In this document: positions 26,754 to 35,306 of the stretch, piece after piece | How the letters are laid out: every line of letters starts with the position of its first letter | How positions within the stretch are numbered: position 1 is the stretch's first letter | Notes under the pieces: generated by a model | What the model saw: the letters and a program-made list of their open reading frames with translations, nothing else | What the model was told of the DNA's origin: nothing | Databases searched by the model: none | Translations under genes and position numbers: made by a program | Origin: Arthrobacter sp. 260 | GTDB taxonomy: Bacteria > Actinomycetota > Actinomycetes > Actinomycetales > Micrococcaceae | Assembly: GCF_013116745.1 (NCBI RefSeq) | Contig: NZ_JABFOE010000011.1 | Coordinates: 89,852-153,851 of the forward strand | Length of the DNA: 64,000 nucleotides | Reading direction: 5' to 3'

Positions 26754-28040
26754 CTAGGCGATGCGGTCCAGGATAAGCTGCGCGTCGGGGCGCGACCCTT
26801 CGGGGGCGATGACGACGGCGCCCTCGAGCGCCTCCCGCGCCCGGTCAAACTTCTCGGGGGTGTCGGTCAGCAGTGTCATCAGTGGCTCGCCGGCGCGGAC
26901 GAGGGCGCCTGGCTTGGCGTGCATCCGGACTCCCGCTCCCGCCTGCACCACGTCTTCCTTGCGGGCCCGCCCGGCGCCGAGGCGCCAGGCGGCGACGCCG
27001 ACCGCCAGGGCGTCGAGTTCCACGAGTACACCATCGGAGGGGGCGTAGATGGTCTCGGATTCCCGCGCGACCGGAAGTTCTGCGCGGGGATCGCCGCCCT
27101 GGGCTTCGATCATTGAGTTCCAGACATCCATGGCACGGCCGTCCTTCAGCGCGGCGGCCGGATCCGCATCGCGCACACCAGCGCAGGCGAGCATCTCCTC
27201 GGCCAACCGGACGGTCAGTTCCACTACGTCCTCGGGCCCGCCTCCGGCGAGTACCTCGACCGACTCCTGGACCTCGATGGCGTTGCCGGCGGTGAGGCCC
27301 AGTGGGGTTGCCATGTTGGTGAGCAGTGCGACGGTGTTGACGCCGGCGTCCTGGCCCAGCGCCACCATGGTGCGGGCCAGCTCCCGGGCCTGATCGAGGT
27401 TCTTCATGAACGCTCCGCTGCCCACCTTCACGTCGAGCACCAGCGAACCGGTGCCCTCGGCGATTTTCTTGCTCATGATGGAGGAGGCGATCAGCGGAAT
27501 GGCCTCGACGGTCCCGGTCACGTCCCGGAGCGCGTAGAGCTTCTTGTCGGCGGGGGCCAGTCCCGCGCCGGCTGCGCAGATGACGGCGCCGACGTCGGCC
27601 AGCTGGCGCATCATCTCGTCGTTGCTCAGGTCCGCGCGCCAGCCGGAGATGGATTCCAGCTTGTCCAGGGTGCCACCGGTGTGGCCCAGCCCCCGGCCGG
27701 ACAGCTGCGGGACAGCCACGCCGAAGACCGCCACCAGGGGTGCCAGGGGCAGCGTGATCTTGTCGCCTACTCCCCCGGTCGAGTGCTTGTCACTGGTGGC
27801 CTTGCCCAGCGAGGAGAAATCCATCCGCTCGCCCGAGGCGATCATCGCCGTCGTCCAGCGACTGATCTCGGTGCGGTCCATCCCGTTCAGGAGGATGGCC
27901 ATATTGAGGGCCGCCATCTGCTCGTCGGCGATGGCGCCGCGGGTGTAGGCGTCGATGGTCCAGTCGATTTGCTCCGGGCTGAGGGTGCCTTTGTCCCTTT
28001 TGATGCGGATGATGTCGACGGCGTCGAACTGCTCAGACAT
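26754..28040 (-). CDS. deoA: thymidine phosphorylase
   Basis: Pyrimidine-nucleoside phosphorylase (428 aa) cleaving (deoxy)thymidine or uridine with phosphate. The signature SDKHSTGGVGDKITL is intact, DVIRIKRDKGTLSPEQIDW is the usual N-terminus and DVKVGSGAFMKNLDQARELA contributes the active site. The C-terminal domain has ARKEDVVQAGAGV. It is preceded by the 36-bp duplicated leader and cdd. Whether it also uses uridine cannot be told. Confidence 0.94.
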   Translation of the reverse strand: MSEQFDAVDIIRIKRDKGTLSPEQIDWTIDAYTRGAIADEQMAALNMAILLNGMDRTEISRWTTAMIASGERMDFSSLGKATSDKHSTGGVGDKITLPLAPLVAVFGVAVPQLSGRGLGHTGGTLDKLESISGWRADLSNDEMMRQLADVGAVICAAGAGLAPADKKLYALRDVTGTVEAIPLIASSIMSKKIAEGTGSLVLDVKVGSGAFMKNLDQARELARTMVALGQDAGVNTVALLTNMATPLGLTAGNAIEVQESVEVLAGGGPEDVVELTVRLAEEMLACAGVRDADPAAALKDGRAMDVWNSMIEAQGGDPRAELPVARESETIYAPSDGVLVELDALAVGVAAWRLGAGRARKEDVVQAGAGVRMHAKPGALVRAGEPLMTLLTDTPEKFDRAREALEGAVVIAPEGSRPDAQLILDRIA

Positions 28041-28093
28041 GGGTGCGGGTGTCCTTTACTTCTGGTGGTGCTTCGGAAACGCGGCATGTGACC

Positions 28094-28165
28094 GCTGTGT
28101 AAGTTTCGGGTGCTGTGTCAGTTCCAGCTGCTGTGTAAGTTTCGGGTGCTGTGTCAGTTCCAGCT
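28094..28165. repeat. exact 36-bp tandem duplication (4 x 18 bp, A-B-A-B) upstream of deoA
   Basis: Unit 28094-28129 is repeated exactly at 28130-28165. Each unit is itself two related 18-mers starting GCTGTGT. It fills half of the 151-bp cdd-deoA gap. No open frame or hairpin dominates. Confidence 0.9.
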
Positions 28166-28191
28166 GTAGGGCAGGCCAGGGCCGGCCCGGT

Positions 28192-28626
28192 TCAGGAGAG
28201 GTGCTCGGGGCCGAACGCGTCGGGCAGGACCTCGTCCATGGTCTTGATGCCGCTGACCGTCAGGAGCTGCATGCCGGGGGCACGGAACTCGTAGAGCAGC
28301 TGGCGGCACCGGCCACACGGCATCAGGGTGTTGCCGTTGCCGTCGACGCAGCTGAACGCGACGAGCTTTCCGCCACCGGTCATCTGGAGCTGGCTTACCA
28401 GCGAGCATTCAGCGCACAGGGTCAGCCCGTAGGAGGCGTTCTCCACGTTGCACCCTGAAACCATGCGTCCGTCGTCGGTCAGCGCTGCGGCACCGACGGG
28501 GAACTTCGAATACGGCACGTAGGCCCGGCGCATGGCCTCCGTCGCTGCAGCGGTCAGCATCTCCCAGGGGATTTCCTCGGTGGGGATCCCTGACCCGGGG
28601 TCCTCGGCTGTGGTGTTCTCGGTCAT
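28192..28626 (-). CDS. cdd: cytidine deaminase
   Basis: Small tetrameric-type zinc deaminase (144 aa) for cytidine and deoxycytidine. Residues include YVPYSKFPVGAA, NVENASYGLTLCAECSLV and PCGRCRQLLYEF; three Cys ligate zinc and Glu in CAEC is catalytic. ATG 28626 was chosen for GGAG 5 nt upstream, and follows the permease stop by 2 nt. Its N-terminus is ~20 residues longer than usual, with an acidic linker. Confidence 0.95.
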   Translation of the reverse strand: MTENTTAEDPGSGIPTEEIPWEMLTAAATEAMRRAYVPYSKFPVGAAALTDDGRMVSGCNVENASYGLTLCAECSLVSQLQMTGGGKLVAFSCVDGNGNTLMPCGRCRQLLYEFRAPGMQLLTVSGIKTMDEVLPDAFGPEHLS

Positions 28627-28628
28627 GG

Positions 28629-29915
28629 CTACTCCTTCATATACGGGGTGCCGCTGGCAGCCGGTGGGCGGGACCGGCCCACCAGGCCTGCCACCGCGAG
28701 GATGGTGACAATGTACGGGAGCATCGCCATGAACTGGCTCGGCACCGAGGTGCCGACGATCGAGAGCACGTACTGCAGGTTGGTGAAGAACCCGAACAAC
28801 AGGGCAGCGAAGAACGCACCGATCGGATTCCACCGGCCGAAGATGAGCGCGGCCAGGGCGATGTACCCGGCACCGGCGGTCATGTCCCGGGAGAACGAGC
28901 TGACCGAGACGAGCGTGAAGAAGGCGCCACCGAAACCGGCGACCGCGCCACCCAGGAGCACGTTCCAGAACCGGGTCGAGTTGACCTTGATTCCCATGGT
29001 GTCAGCGGCCTGGGGGTGTTCTCCGACGGCCCTGACCCGCAGGCCCCACTTGGTGTGGAACAGGCCCACATAGATCACTATCACTGCCACGTACATCAGG
29101 TACCCGACGATGCTCTGCCGGAAAAGGATGCCACCAATGATCGGCAGGTCGGACAGGAACGGAATGCTGATGACCGGCAGGCTCGGTGGGGAGTTGAAGG
29201 TGGCCGAGTCGCGGCTGAGCAGCGTCGACGCGAGGAAGCCGGTCAGGCCCGAGACAAGCACGTTCAGCACCACGCCGACAATGATCTGGTTGACGTAGTA
29301 CTTGATGCTGAAGACAGCGAGCACCACCGACACCAGGGTGCCGGCGAAAGCGGCAGCGATCAGTCCAACGTAGGCATTGCCCGAGATGGAGGCGGCTACC
29401 GCAGCGGCGAACGCGCCGGACAGAAGCTGACCCTCGATGGCGATGTTGACCACGCCCACCCGCTCGCACAGGACACCCGAGAGCGAACCGAAGATCAGCG
29501 GGATGGCGAGGGTGACTGACCCGGCGATGAGGCCGGCCAACGAGATGCTCGGGGTATTGGCACTACCGACCACCCAGGTGAGGAAGCCGATCATGAACAG
29601 CGCGCCGTAGACGATCGGGATCCACCGGGCGACCTTCCGCCCATTCCTGACCTGCAGGAACGCGTAGACGGCAATCAGCGTGAGGGCGACGGCGGTGAAC
29701 CAGCCGACGGCGGTGGCGGGCAGGGCAACGTCGGCCAGTCTGAACCGGTCCGAGTCGTTCGAAATGCGGAACACAGCGGTCTGGGCCGGGCTGCCGAGGG
29801 CGAAAACCAGCAGTGCGACCAGGGCACCAACGCCGAAGCCGATGGGCGCCTTCCAGTTCCTCACTGTCGCGGTATGCGTCGGGCCTTCCGGCCTCGTTTC
29901 GGTTGCAACGCTCAC
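28629..29915 (-). CDS. BMP-type nucleoside ABC transporter permease (second)
   Basis: Membrane subunit (428 aa) of the BPD_transp_2 family. GSLSGVLCERVGVVNIAIEGQ and LFHTKWGLRVRAVGEHPQAADTMGIKV are typical of permeases paired with BmpA/Med lipoproteins (NupQ/YufQ type). It carries two or three more N-terminal helices than its partner. GTG 29915 overlaps the stop of the upstream permease (GTGA). Context with cdd, deoA and add argues for nucleoside uptake. Confidence 0.9.
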   Translation of the reverse strand: MSVATETRPEGPTHTATVRNWKAPIGFGVGALVALLVFALGSPAQTAVFRISNDSDRFRLADVALPATAVGWFTAVALTLIAVYAFLQVRNGRKVARWIPIVYGALFMIGFLTWVVGSANTPSISLAGLIAGSVTLAIPLIFGSLSGVLCERVGVVNIAIEGQLLSGAFAAAVAASISGNAYVGLIAAAFAGTLVSVVLAVFSIKYYVNQIIVGVVLNVLVSGLTGFLASTLLSRDSATFNSPPSLPVISIPFLSDLPIIGGILFRQSIVGYLMYVAVIVIYVGLFHTKWGLRVRAVGEHPQAADTMGIKVNSTRFWNVLLGGAVAGFGGAFFTLVSVSSFSRDMTAGAGYIALAALIFGRWNPIGAFFAALLFGFFTNLQYVLSIVGTSVPSQFMAMLPYIVTILAVAGLVGRSRPPAASGTPYMKE

Positions 29916-31156
29916 GCCACTCCTCCAGCTGCCGTTGTGGTGGTGATGTCCTCTGAGGACTGATCAGGCTTGGTGGTCTTTTTCTTCTTCTTCTGGTCAA
30001 TCCGGAAGATGGCCTTGACCAGTGGAGGCGCTGCGATGAAGAGCACGATGAGCGACTGCACCACCAGGACGATGTCGATGGGCGTTCCGGTCTGGGTCTG
30101 CATCTGCACGCCGCCGGCACGGAACGCACCGAACAGCAGGCCAGCGAAGAAGACACCCCATGGGTGAGACCGGCCCAGCAGTGCAACAGTGATCGCATCG
30201 AAGCCGAAGCTTGCGGCGATACCGCCGGTCAGCACCTTCTCGGTGCCGGCGACCTGCGCCACCCCGGCGAGTCCAGCCAGACCGCCGGCGATCATCATGA
30301 CCACCACATATCCCTTGGTCACGCTGATGCCTGCGGTGCGGGCTGCATTGGGGTTGGCCCCGACGGCACGGAGTTCAAATCCTGTGGTCGAGCGGTTCAG
30401 GAGCCACCACACGCCGATGGTGGCCGCGATGGCCACCAGGAAGCCCAGGTGCAGACGGTACCCGGAGCCGAGCAGCAGCGGGTACAGGGCGGAATCGTCC
30501 AGGCGGGGGCTGATCGGGTTGGAGGAGCCGGGGTTCTGGAAGCCCGGTGTGAACAGCAGGTAGGCCACCAGATACACGGCGACATAGTTGAGCATGATCG
30601 TCACGATCACCTCATGCGCGCCGGTGCGGGCCTTGAGGATGCCCGGGATGAAGCCCCAGAGGGCGCCGCCGATGAATCCGGCAACTACCGCAATGAGCAG
30701 GTGGAGACCCGGTGGCAGTTCGAGGGTGAATCCTACCCAGGCAGCGAACGTGGCGCCGAGGATGATCTGTCCCTGGGCGCCGATGTTGAACAGGCCGGTG
30801 CGGAACGCGATGGCCACGCCGAGGCCGGCGAGGATCAACGGCGTCGCGACGGTCAGCGTTTCGGTGAGGGGGCGAATTGCCTGCGCCACCGTGTCGGCCC
30901 GGGGGTTGAAGATCGCGCCCTGGAACAGTGCGATGTAAGCGCCGCTGGCCGCCTCCCACGCCGCCGTCAGCATGTCGCCGGGGCGGCTGAAGAAGTAGGC
31001 CGACGTTTCTGCCACCCGGTCGTCGGTGACAGCGATCAGGATGCCACCGAGCACGATGGACAGCACTACCGCGAGTACGGCGACCAGCGTGCTTCCACCC
31101 ATGATCCGGTGCAGGACACTGCGGGAGCTATCGCCTTGCTGCAGCTGTGAACTCAT
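29912..31156 (-). CDS. BMP-type nucleoside ABC transporter permease (first)
   Basis: Membrane subunit (414 aa), NupP/YufP type. TPLILAGLGVAIAFRTGLFNIGAQGQ is the diagnostic block, with KARTGAHEVIVTIMLNYVA and RAVGANPNAARTAGISV for the ATPase-coupling loop. The C-terminus has a Lys run (DQKKKKKTTK). The ATG overlaps the ATPase stop by 4 nt. Confidence 0.9.
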   Translation of the reverse strand: MSSQLQQGDSSRSVLHRIMGGSTLVAVLAVVLSIVLGGILIAVTDDRVAETSAYFFSRPGDMLTAAWEAASGAYIALFQGAIFNPRADTVAQAIRPLTETLTVATPLILAGLGVAIAFRTGLFNIGAQGQIILGATFAAWVGFTLELPPGLHLLIAVVAGFIGGALWGFIPGILKARTGAHEVIVTIMLNYVAVYLVAYLLFTPGFQNPGSSNPISPRLDDSALYPLLLGSGYRLHLGFLVAIAATIGVWWLLNRSTTGFELRAVGANPNAARTAGISVTKGYVVVMMIAGGLAGLAGVAQVAGTEKVLTGGIAASFGFDAITVALLGRSHPWGVFFAGLLFGAFRAGGVQMQTQTGTPIDIVLVVQSLIVLFIAAPPLVKAIFRIDQKKKKKTTKPDQSSEDITTTTAAGGVA

Positions 31157-32688
31157 TGCTTCTCCTCCGCAGACTGGCCGAGGGCCTCGTCCGCCGTCAT
31201 TCCGGCCATCATCAATCCCAGGACGTCGCGCGTGGTGTTTCCAGGCACCACACCCATCAGTTTGCCGCGGTGCAGGACGGCAATCCGGTCCGCCAGTTCG
31301 CTGATCTCATCGAGCTCGGTCGAGACGATCATGACCGGGGTTCCGCCGTCACGCTCTTGCACGATCCGTTTGTGGAGAAACTCGATGGATCCGACGTCGA
31401 CGCCGCGGGTGGGCTGCGAGGCGATGAACAGGTTCAGCGGCCGGGACAGCTCGCGGGCCAGGACTACCTTCTGCTGGTTGCCGCCCGACAGTGTTCCCAC
31501 TGCTGAATCAGCCGATTGGGTTCGCACGTCGTACTCGTCGATCTTTGCCTTGGCGTTGGCCATCACCACCGACGGTTTCATGGCCAGCCCCTTGGCGAAC
31601 GGGGGCTCGTTGTACCAGTTGAGGATCAGGTTCTCCGCGACGGAGAACGTTCCGACCAGGCCGTCGACCTTGCGGTCTTCGGGGACGAAACCAACACCGT
31701 GCCGGATCACGTCCTTGGCCTTCAAACCGATCAGTTCGGTGCCCTTGAGCTTGATCGATCCGCTGGCGTGGTCCTGGAGTCCCAGGATGGCCTCGGTCAG
31801 TTCGGTCTGGCCGTTGCCCTGGACGCCAGCGACGGCGAGGATCTCGCCCTCGGCAATGTCGAAGGTGACGTCATCGACCAGGCGCTGCCCGGTGGGTGAG
31901 AGGACCGTCAGGTTCCTGACCTGGAAGGTGCGCTCCCCAGGGTTGGCTGGAGCCTTGTTGAGGCTGAGGCTCACCTGACGGCCGACCATCATGTTGGCCA
32001 GCTCGGTGGTGCTGGTGCTCGGGTCGACACTTCCGACCACCGCACCGCGGCGGATCACCGTGATGACGTCGGAGACAGCCCGGACTTCGCGGAGCTTGTG
32101 TGAGATGAAGACAATCGCTGTGCCGGCGGCTTTGAGCTGGCCGATAATGTCGATCAGTTCATCGGTTTCCTGGGGGGTCAGGACCGCGGTGGGCTCGTCC
32201 AGGATGAGCACGCTCGCGTTGCGGACCAGCGCCTTGATGATCTCCACCCGCTGCTGGACGCCCACGGGGAGGTCTTCGATCAGGGCATCGGGATCGACGT
32301 CGAACCCGTACCGATCGGAGATGTCGCGGATCTTGGCCCGCGTTTTTTCGAGGTCGAGGAGGCCGCCGGCGCGGGTGAACTCGTCACCAAGGGCTACGTT
32401 CTCGGCGACGGTGAACACGGGGATGAGCATGAAGTGCTGGTGCACCATGCCGATCCCGGCGGCCATGGCGTCGCCGGGGCCCTTGAAGGTGACCGACTTA
32501 CCGTCGAGGAGGATTTCGCCGTCGGTCGGTTCGTAGAGTCCGTAGAGGACGTTCATAAGGGTGGACTTGCCCGCACCGTTCTCGCCGAGCAGGCAGTGCA
32601 CTTCACCGGGCTTGACGACGAGGTCGATGGAGTCGTTCGCCACCAGGGTGCCAAACTTCTTTGTTATTCCCTGCAGTTCGAGCAGCAA
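31153..32688 (-). CDS. BMP-type nucleoside ABC transporter ATP-binding protein, two ABC domains
   Basis: Fused double ATPase (511 aa). Domain 1 has Walker A GENGAGKSTLM, signature LPVGVQQRVEIIKAL (degenerate, as in this family) and LILDEPTAVLTP. Domain 2 has AGVQGNGQTEL in place of a full Walker A, signature LSGGNQQKVVLARELS and the final Walker B region. Equivalent to NupO/YufO and sugar RbsA-like ATPases. It is 167 nt downstream of bmpA, after a hairpin. Confidence 0.92.
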   Translation of the reverse strand: MLLELQGITKKFGTLVANDSIDLVVKPGEVHCLLGENGAGKSTLMNVLYGLYEPTDGEILLDGKSVTFKGPGDAMAAGIGMVHQHFMLIPVFTVAENVALGDEFTRAGGLLDLEKTRAKIRDISDRYGFDVDPDALIEDLPVGVQQRVEIIKALVRNASVLILDEPTAVLTPQETDELIDIIGQLKAAGTAIVFISHKLREVRAVSDVITVIRRGAVVGSVDPSTSTTELANMMVGRQVSLSLNKAPANPGERTFQVRNLTVLSPTGQRLVDDVTFDIAEGEILAVAGVQGNGQTELTEAILGLQDHASGSIKLKGTELIGLKAKDVIRHGVGFVPEDRKVDGLVGTFSVAENLILNWYNEPPFAKGLAMKPSVVMANAKAKIDEYDVRTQSADSAVGTLSGGNQQKVVLARELSRPLNLFIASQPTRGVDVGSIEFLHKRIVQERDGGTPVMIVSTELDEISELADRIAVLHRGKLMGVVPGNTTRDVLGLMMAGMTADEALGQSAEEKQ

Positions 32689-32788
32689 CGGACTCCAACC
32701 ACCTGTTCTGGATCAGGACCGGAAATCAGCGGAGGGAGCCGCTGGACCGGTCAGTAGGGTTTTTGCTGGTTACCAGCCTAAACGCAAG

Positions 32789-32842
32789 ACGCGCCGTCAG
32801 CTTGAGCGTGTGGGAATCCCTCACGCTCAAGCTGCGGCGCGT
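32789..32842 (-). terminator. hairpin between bmpA and the ATPase gene
   Basis: A long stem (8 bp, one-base bulge, then 13 bp; arms 32789-32810 and 32822-32842) around an 11-nt loop, 14 nt past the bmpA stop. The T run after it is weak (TTGCGTTT). It may be a leaky terminator or an mRNA-stabilising hairpin that lets the binding protein outnumber the membrane parts. Confidence 0.75.
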
Positions 32843-32855
32843 TATGCCTTGGCTG

Positions 32856-33989
32856 TTACGACTCTGGGCTGGCGTCGGAATCGACGGTGATGTCGCCCGA
32901 GATGATGCCTGCCTGGATCTCTTCCAGCTCGGCCTTCAGCTCGTCGGAAACGGCGGCTTCCTGATCGTGGAAGGGCGCGAGGGCCACTCCGCCGTTTTCG
33001 AGGGTGCCAACGTAAGGCGTGTTGTCGAAGTTGCCATCGACGTCGGTGCTGATGACCTCTTCAACAGCCTCGCCCATGAGCTTCATGACCGAGGTCAGGA
33101 TGAACTCGTTGCCGGCATCGACGGTCAGGAACCCATCGGAGTCAACCCAGATGACCTTGGCGTCGGCGCCGTCTGCGTTGGCTTCCTCAACTGCTTCGAT
33201 GGTGCCGAGGCCCACGGGACCGGCAACCGGCATGATGATGTCGGCGCCTTCGTTGATGAAGTTCTCGGTGTTGGTCTTGCCGTTGGCGAGTGACTCGAAG
33301 TCGCCGGTGAACGTACCCGTTGCGGCTTCCTTGTCCCAGCCGAGGAGCTGGACGTCCTCGCCCTTCTGCTCGTTGTAGTAGGCGACACCGTCAGCGAAGC
33401 CATCCATGAAGATGGTCACGGTGGGGATCTGGATACCGCCGTAGGTCGCAACCGTGCCGGTCTGGGTGGTGCCCGCAGCGGCGTAGCCCGCGAGGAACGC
33501 GGCCTGAGCCGTGTCGTAGATGATGGGCTTGACGTTGTCGAGCTCGATGGCGTTGTCATCAACGATGGCGAAGTTGGTGTCAGGGTTGGCCTCTGCGGCT
33601 TCAGCGGTGGTCGCGGAGAGCAGGAAGCCAACGGTGACGATCATGTCGCAGCCACTGGTGACCATCGAGTTTACGTTCGGTCCGAAGTCGGTTTCGGCCT
33701 GTGATTCGGCCTCGCGGATCTCAATGCCAAGGCTATCGCGGGCGGCGGTCAGGCCCTCGTAGCTGGACTGGTTGAACGACTGGTCGTCGAATCCACCCGC
33801 GTCCGAGACAATGCAACCGGTGTAGTCAACGGTGGCTTCGGTTGCTTCACCGCTGGCGTCCGAGGTGCCTGCTGGCTCTTCGGGAGCCGCGCCACAACCG
33901 GCGATCAGCAGTGCCGAGGCACCGAGCATCGCGGCTGACAGGGCCGTCTTGTTGTTGAGGCGCGTGGTGGTGCGCTGTGAGTTCTTCAA
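32856..33989 (-). CDS. bmpA: BMP family nucleoside-binding lipoprotein
   Basis: Surface ligand-binding lipoprotein (377 aa). The N-terminus has a hydrophobic core and lipobox IAGC (ALLIAGC), then an acidic linker. The BMP/Med family fold shows in IVSDAGGFDDQSFNQSSYEGL, DMIVTVGFLL, AAFLAGYAA and VATYGGIQIPTVTIFMDGFADG. TTG is the start codon (33989), backed by GGAGG 4 nt upstream. First gene of the uptake operon; family members bind guanosine, adenosine or other nucleosides. Confidence 0.93.
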   Translation of the reverse strand: MKNSQRTTTRLNNKTALSAAMLGASALLIAGCGAAPEEPAGTSDASGEATEATVDYTGCIVSDAGGFDDQSFNQSSYEGLTAARDSLGIEIREAESQAETDFGPNVNSMVTSGCDMIVTVGFLLSATTAEAAEANPDTNFAIVDDNAIELDNVKPIIYDTAQAAFLAGYAAAGTTQTGTVATYGGIQIPTVTIFMDGFADGVAYYNEQKGEDVQLLGWDKEAATGTFTGDFESLANGKTNTENFINEGADIIMPVAGPVGLGTIEAVEEANADGADAKVIWVDSDGFLTVDAGNEFILTSVMKLMGEAVEEVISTDVDGNFDNTPYVGTLENGGVALAPFHDQEAAVSDELKAELEEIQAGIISGDITVDSDASPES

Positions 33990-34182
33990 AATTCCTCCAG
34001 AAAGAAATGGGCCCCACGGCCGAAGACCTCAGTGAGTGACCGCCCCGCAAGCACCTAAACGTGTTCGTGGCTCTGTTTTCACTGATTTTTCGTAGGCTCT
34101 GTGCCGCACCGTGGGTCCGGCACGATATGAGCATACTCTAGCGGCGCCCTGCCCCAGCTCCTACCAAATCAAGCGACGGAAA

Positions 34183-35247
34183 TCACATTGTTCGGGATTT
34201 GTTACCAACCGGTATTCCATTGGAAACCCGACCGCCCCACGCCTCGCTGAGCGCTTCGAGAGACGCCACCCGTGATGCGACCTCATAGGTGGTGCCGGTA
34301 ATCATCAGTTCGTTGGCTCCAGTTTGCTGCACCAGCGCGTCAAGACGGTCGGTCACCTGCTCAGTCGTTCCGACGGCCTTGATCGCTGGAAGGTGTTCCA
34401 GCACCATCAGCTCCTGGTCGGTAAGTTCCCTGGCAGCTGCTTCCTCCGGGGAGACGATCGGCCCCAGCTTTCCGGAGCGCAGGGCCAGGGCCATGATGCG
34501 GGCAGGACCGGCGAGGTAGTCGGCTTCCTCTTCGGTATCGGCGGTCAGCGCCGAGGTGGCCAGCATCGCGTACGGCTCATCGAGCACGGGCGAGGCCTGG
34601 AAGTTGGACCGGTATAGGTTCATCACTGCTGCGGGATCCTCGTTGCCGAAGTGGTGCGCATAGCTGTAGCGCAGACCCAACATGCCTGCGAGCTGTGCCG
34701 AGTATCCGCTGGACCCGAGCAGCCAGACCTCGGGGTAGCTGGAGGCCGACGGTGTGGCGACCAGGTTCAGGGCCTGATCAGCCGACCGGTGATCACCGAG
34801 CAGGCTCATCACCTGCAGGACATGCTGGGGGAACTCCTCGACACCCAGCCCGCCTGCCTGCCGCCTCAGGGCCATGGCCGTTGCCTGATCCGTGCCGGGT
34901 GCGCGGCCAATGCCCAGGTCGATCCGGTTCGGGTACAGCGCCTCGAGGAGTGCGAACTGCTCAGCGACGACAAACGGTGCATGGTTGGGGAGCATCACAC
35001 CGCCGGAGCCGAGCCGGATGCGTTCGGTCTGCGACGCCAGGTGGGCCATCAGGACGGGTGGGGAGGTGGATGCCACTGCGGGCATGTTGTGGTGTTCGGC
35101 GACCCAGAACCGTCGGTAGCCCAACCGGTCGGCGGCCTGCGCGAGGGTGGTGCTGTCGGCGAGGGCATCCCCCGACGATTTCCCGGCACCGACGGTGGCG
35201 AGGTCGAGGACTGACAGGGGCGGACGGGTATTCACTGATGTACTCAC
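34183..35247 (-). CDS. LLM class flavin-dependent oxidoreductase (luciferase-like)
   Basis: A 354-residue single-component TIM barrel of the bacterial luciferase-like family, MsnO8-type. SVLDLATVGAGKSSGDAL, RFWVAEHHNMPAVASTSPPVL and RIDLGIGRAPGTDQATAMAL are conserved blocks; flavin (FMN/F420) and substrate are not predictable. Stands alone between bmpA and the M20 gene. Confidence 0.88.
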   Translation of the reverse strand: MSTSVNTRPPLSVLDLATVGAGKSSGDALADSTTLAQAADRLGYRRFWVAEHHNMPAVASTSPPVLMAHLASQTERIRLGSGGVMLPNHAPFVVAEQFALLEALYPNRIDLGIGRAPGTDQATAMALRRQAGGLGVEEFPQHVLQVMSLLGDHRSADQALNLVATPSASSYPEVWLLGSSGYSAQLAGMLGLRYSYAHHFGNEDPAAVMNLYRSNFQASPVLDEPYAMLATSALTADTEEEADYLAGPARIMALALRSGKLGPIVSPEEAAARELTDQELMVLEHLPAIKAVGTTEQVTDRLDALVQQTGANELMITGTTYEVASRVASLEALSEAWGGRVSNGIPVGNKSRTM

Positions 35248-35306
35248 ACTGGAGGTAACCTCTCGGGCCCCGGCTCTATTCCACGCTGGTAGCGTGGGCC
35301 GATCCG

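Noticed and set aside
28094..28165. Tandem 36-bp units as a CRISPR array
   Set aside because: Units are directly adjacent with no spacers, and no cas gene is nearby.
29912..32688. Separate sugar (Rbs-like) transporter annotation for the double ATPase and permeases
   Set aside because: The BMP-family lipoprotein and adjacent cdd, deoA and add favour nucleosides.
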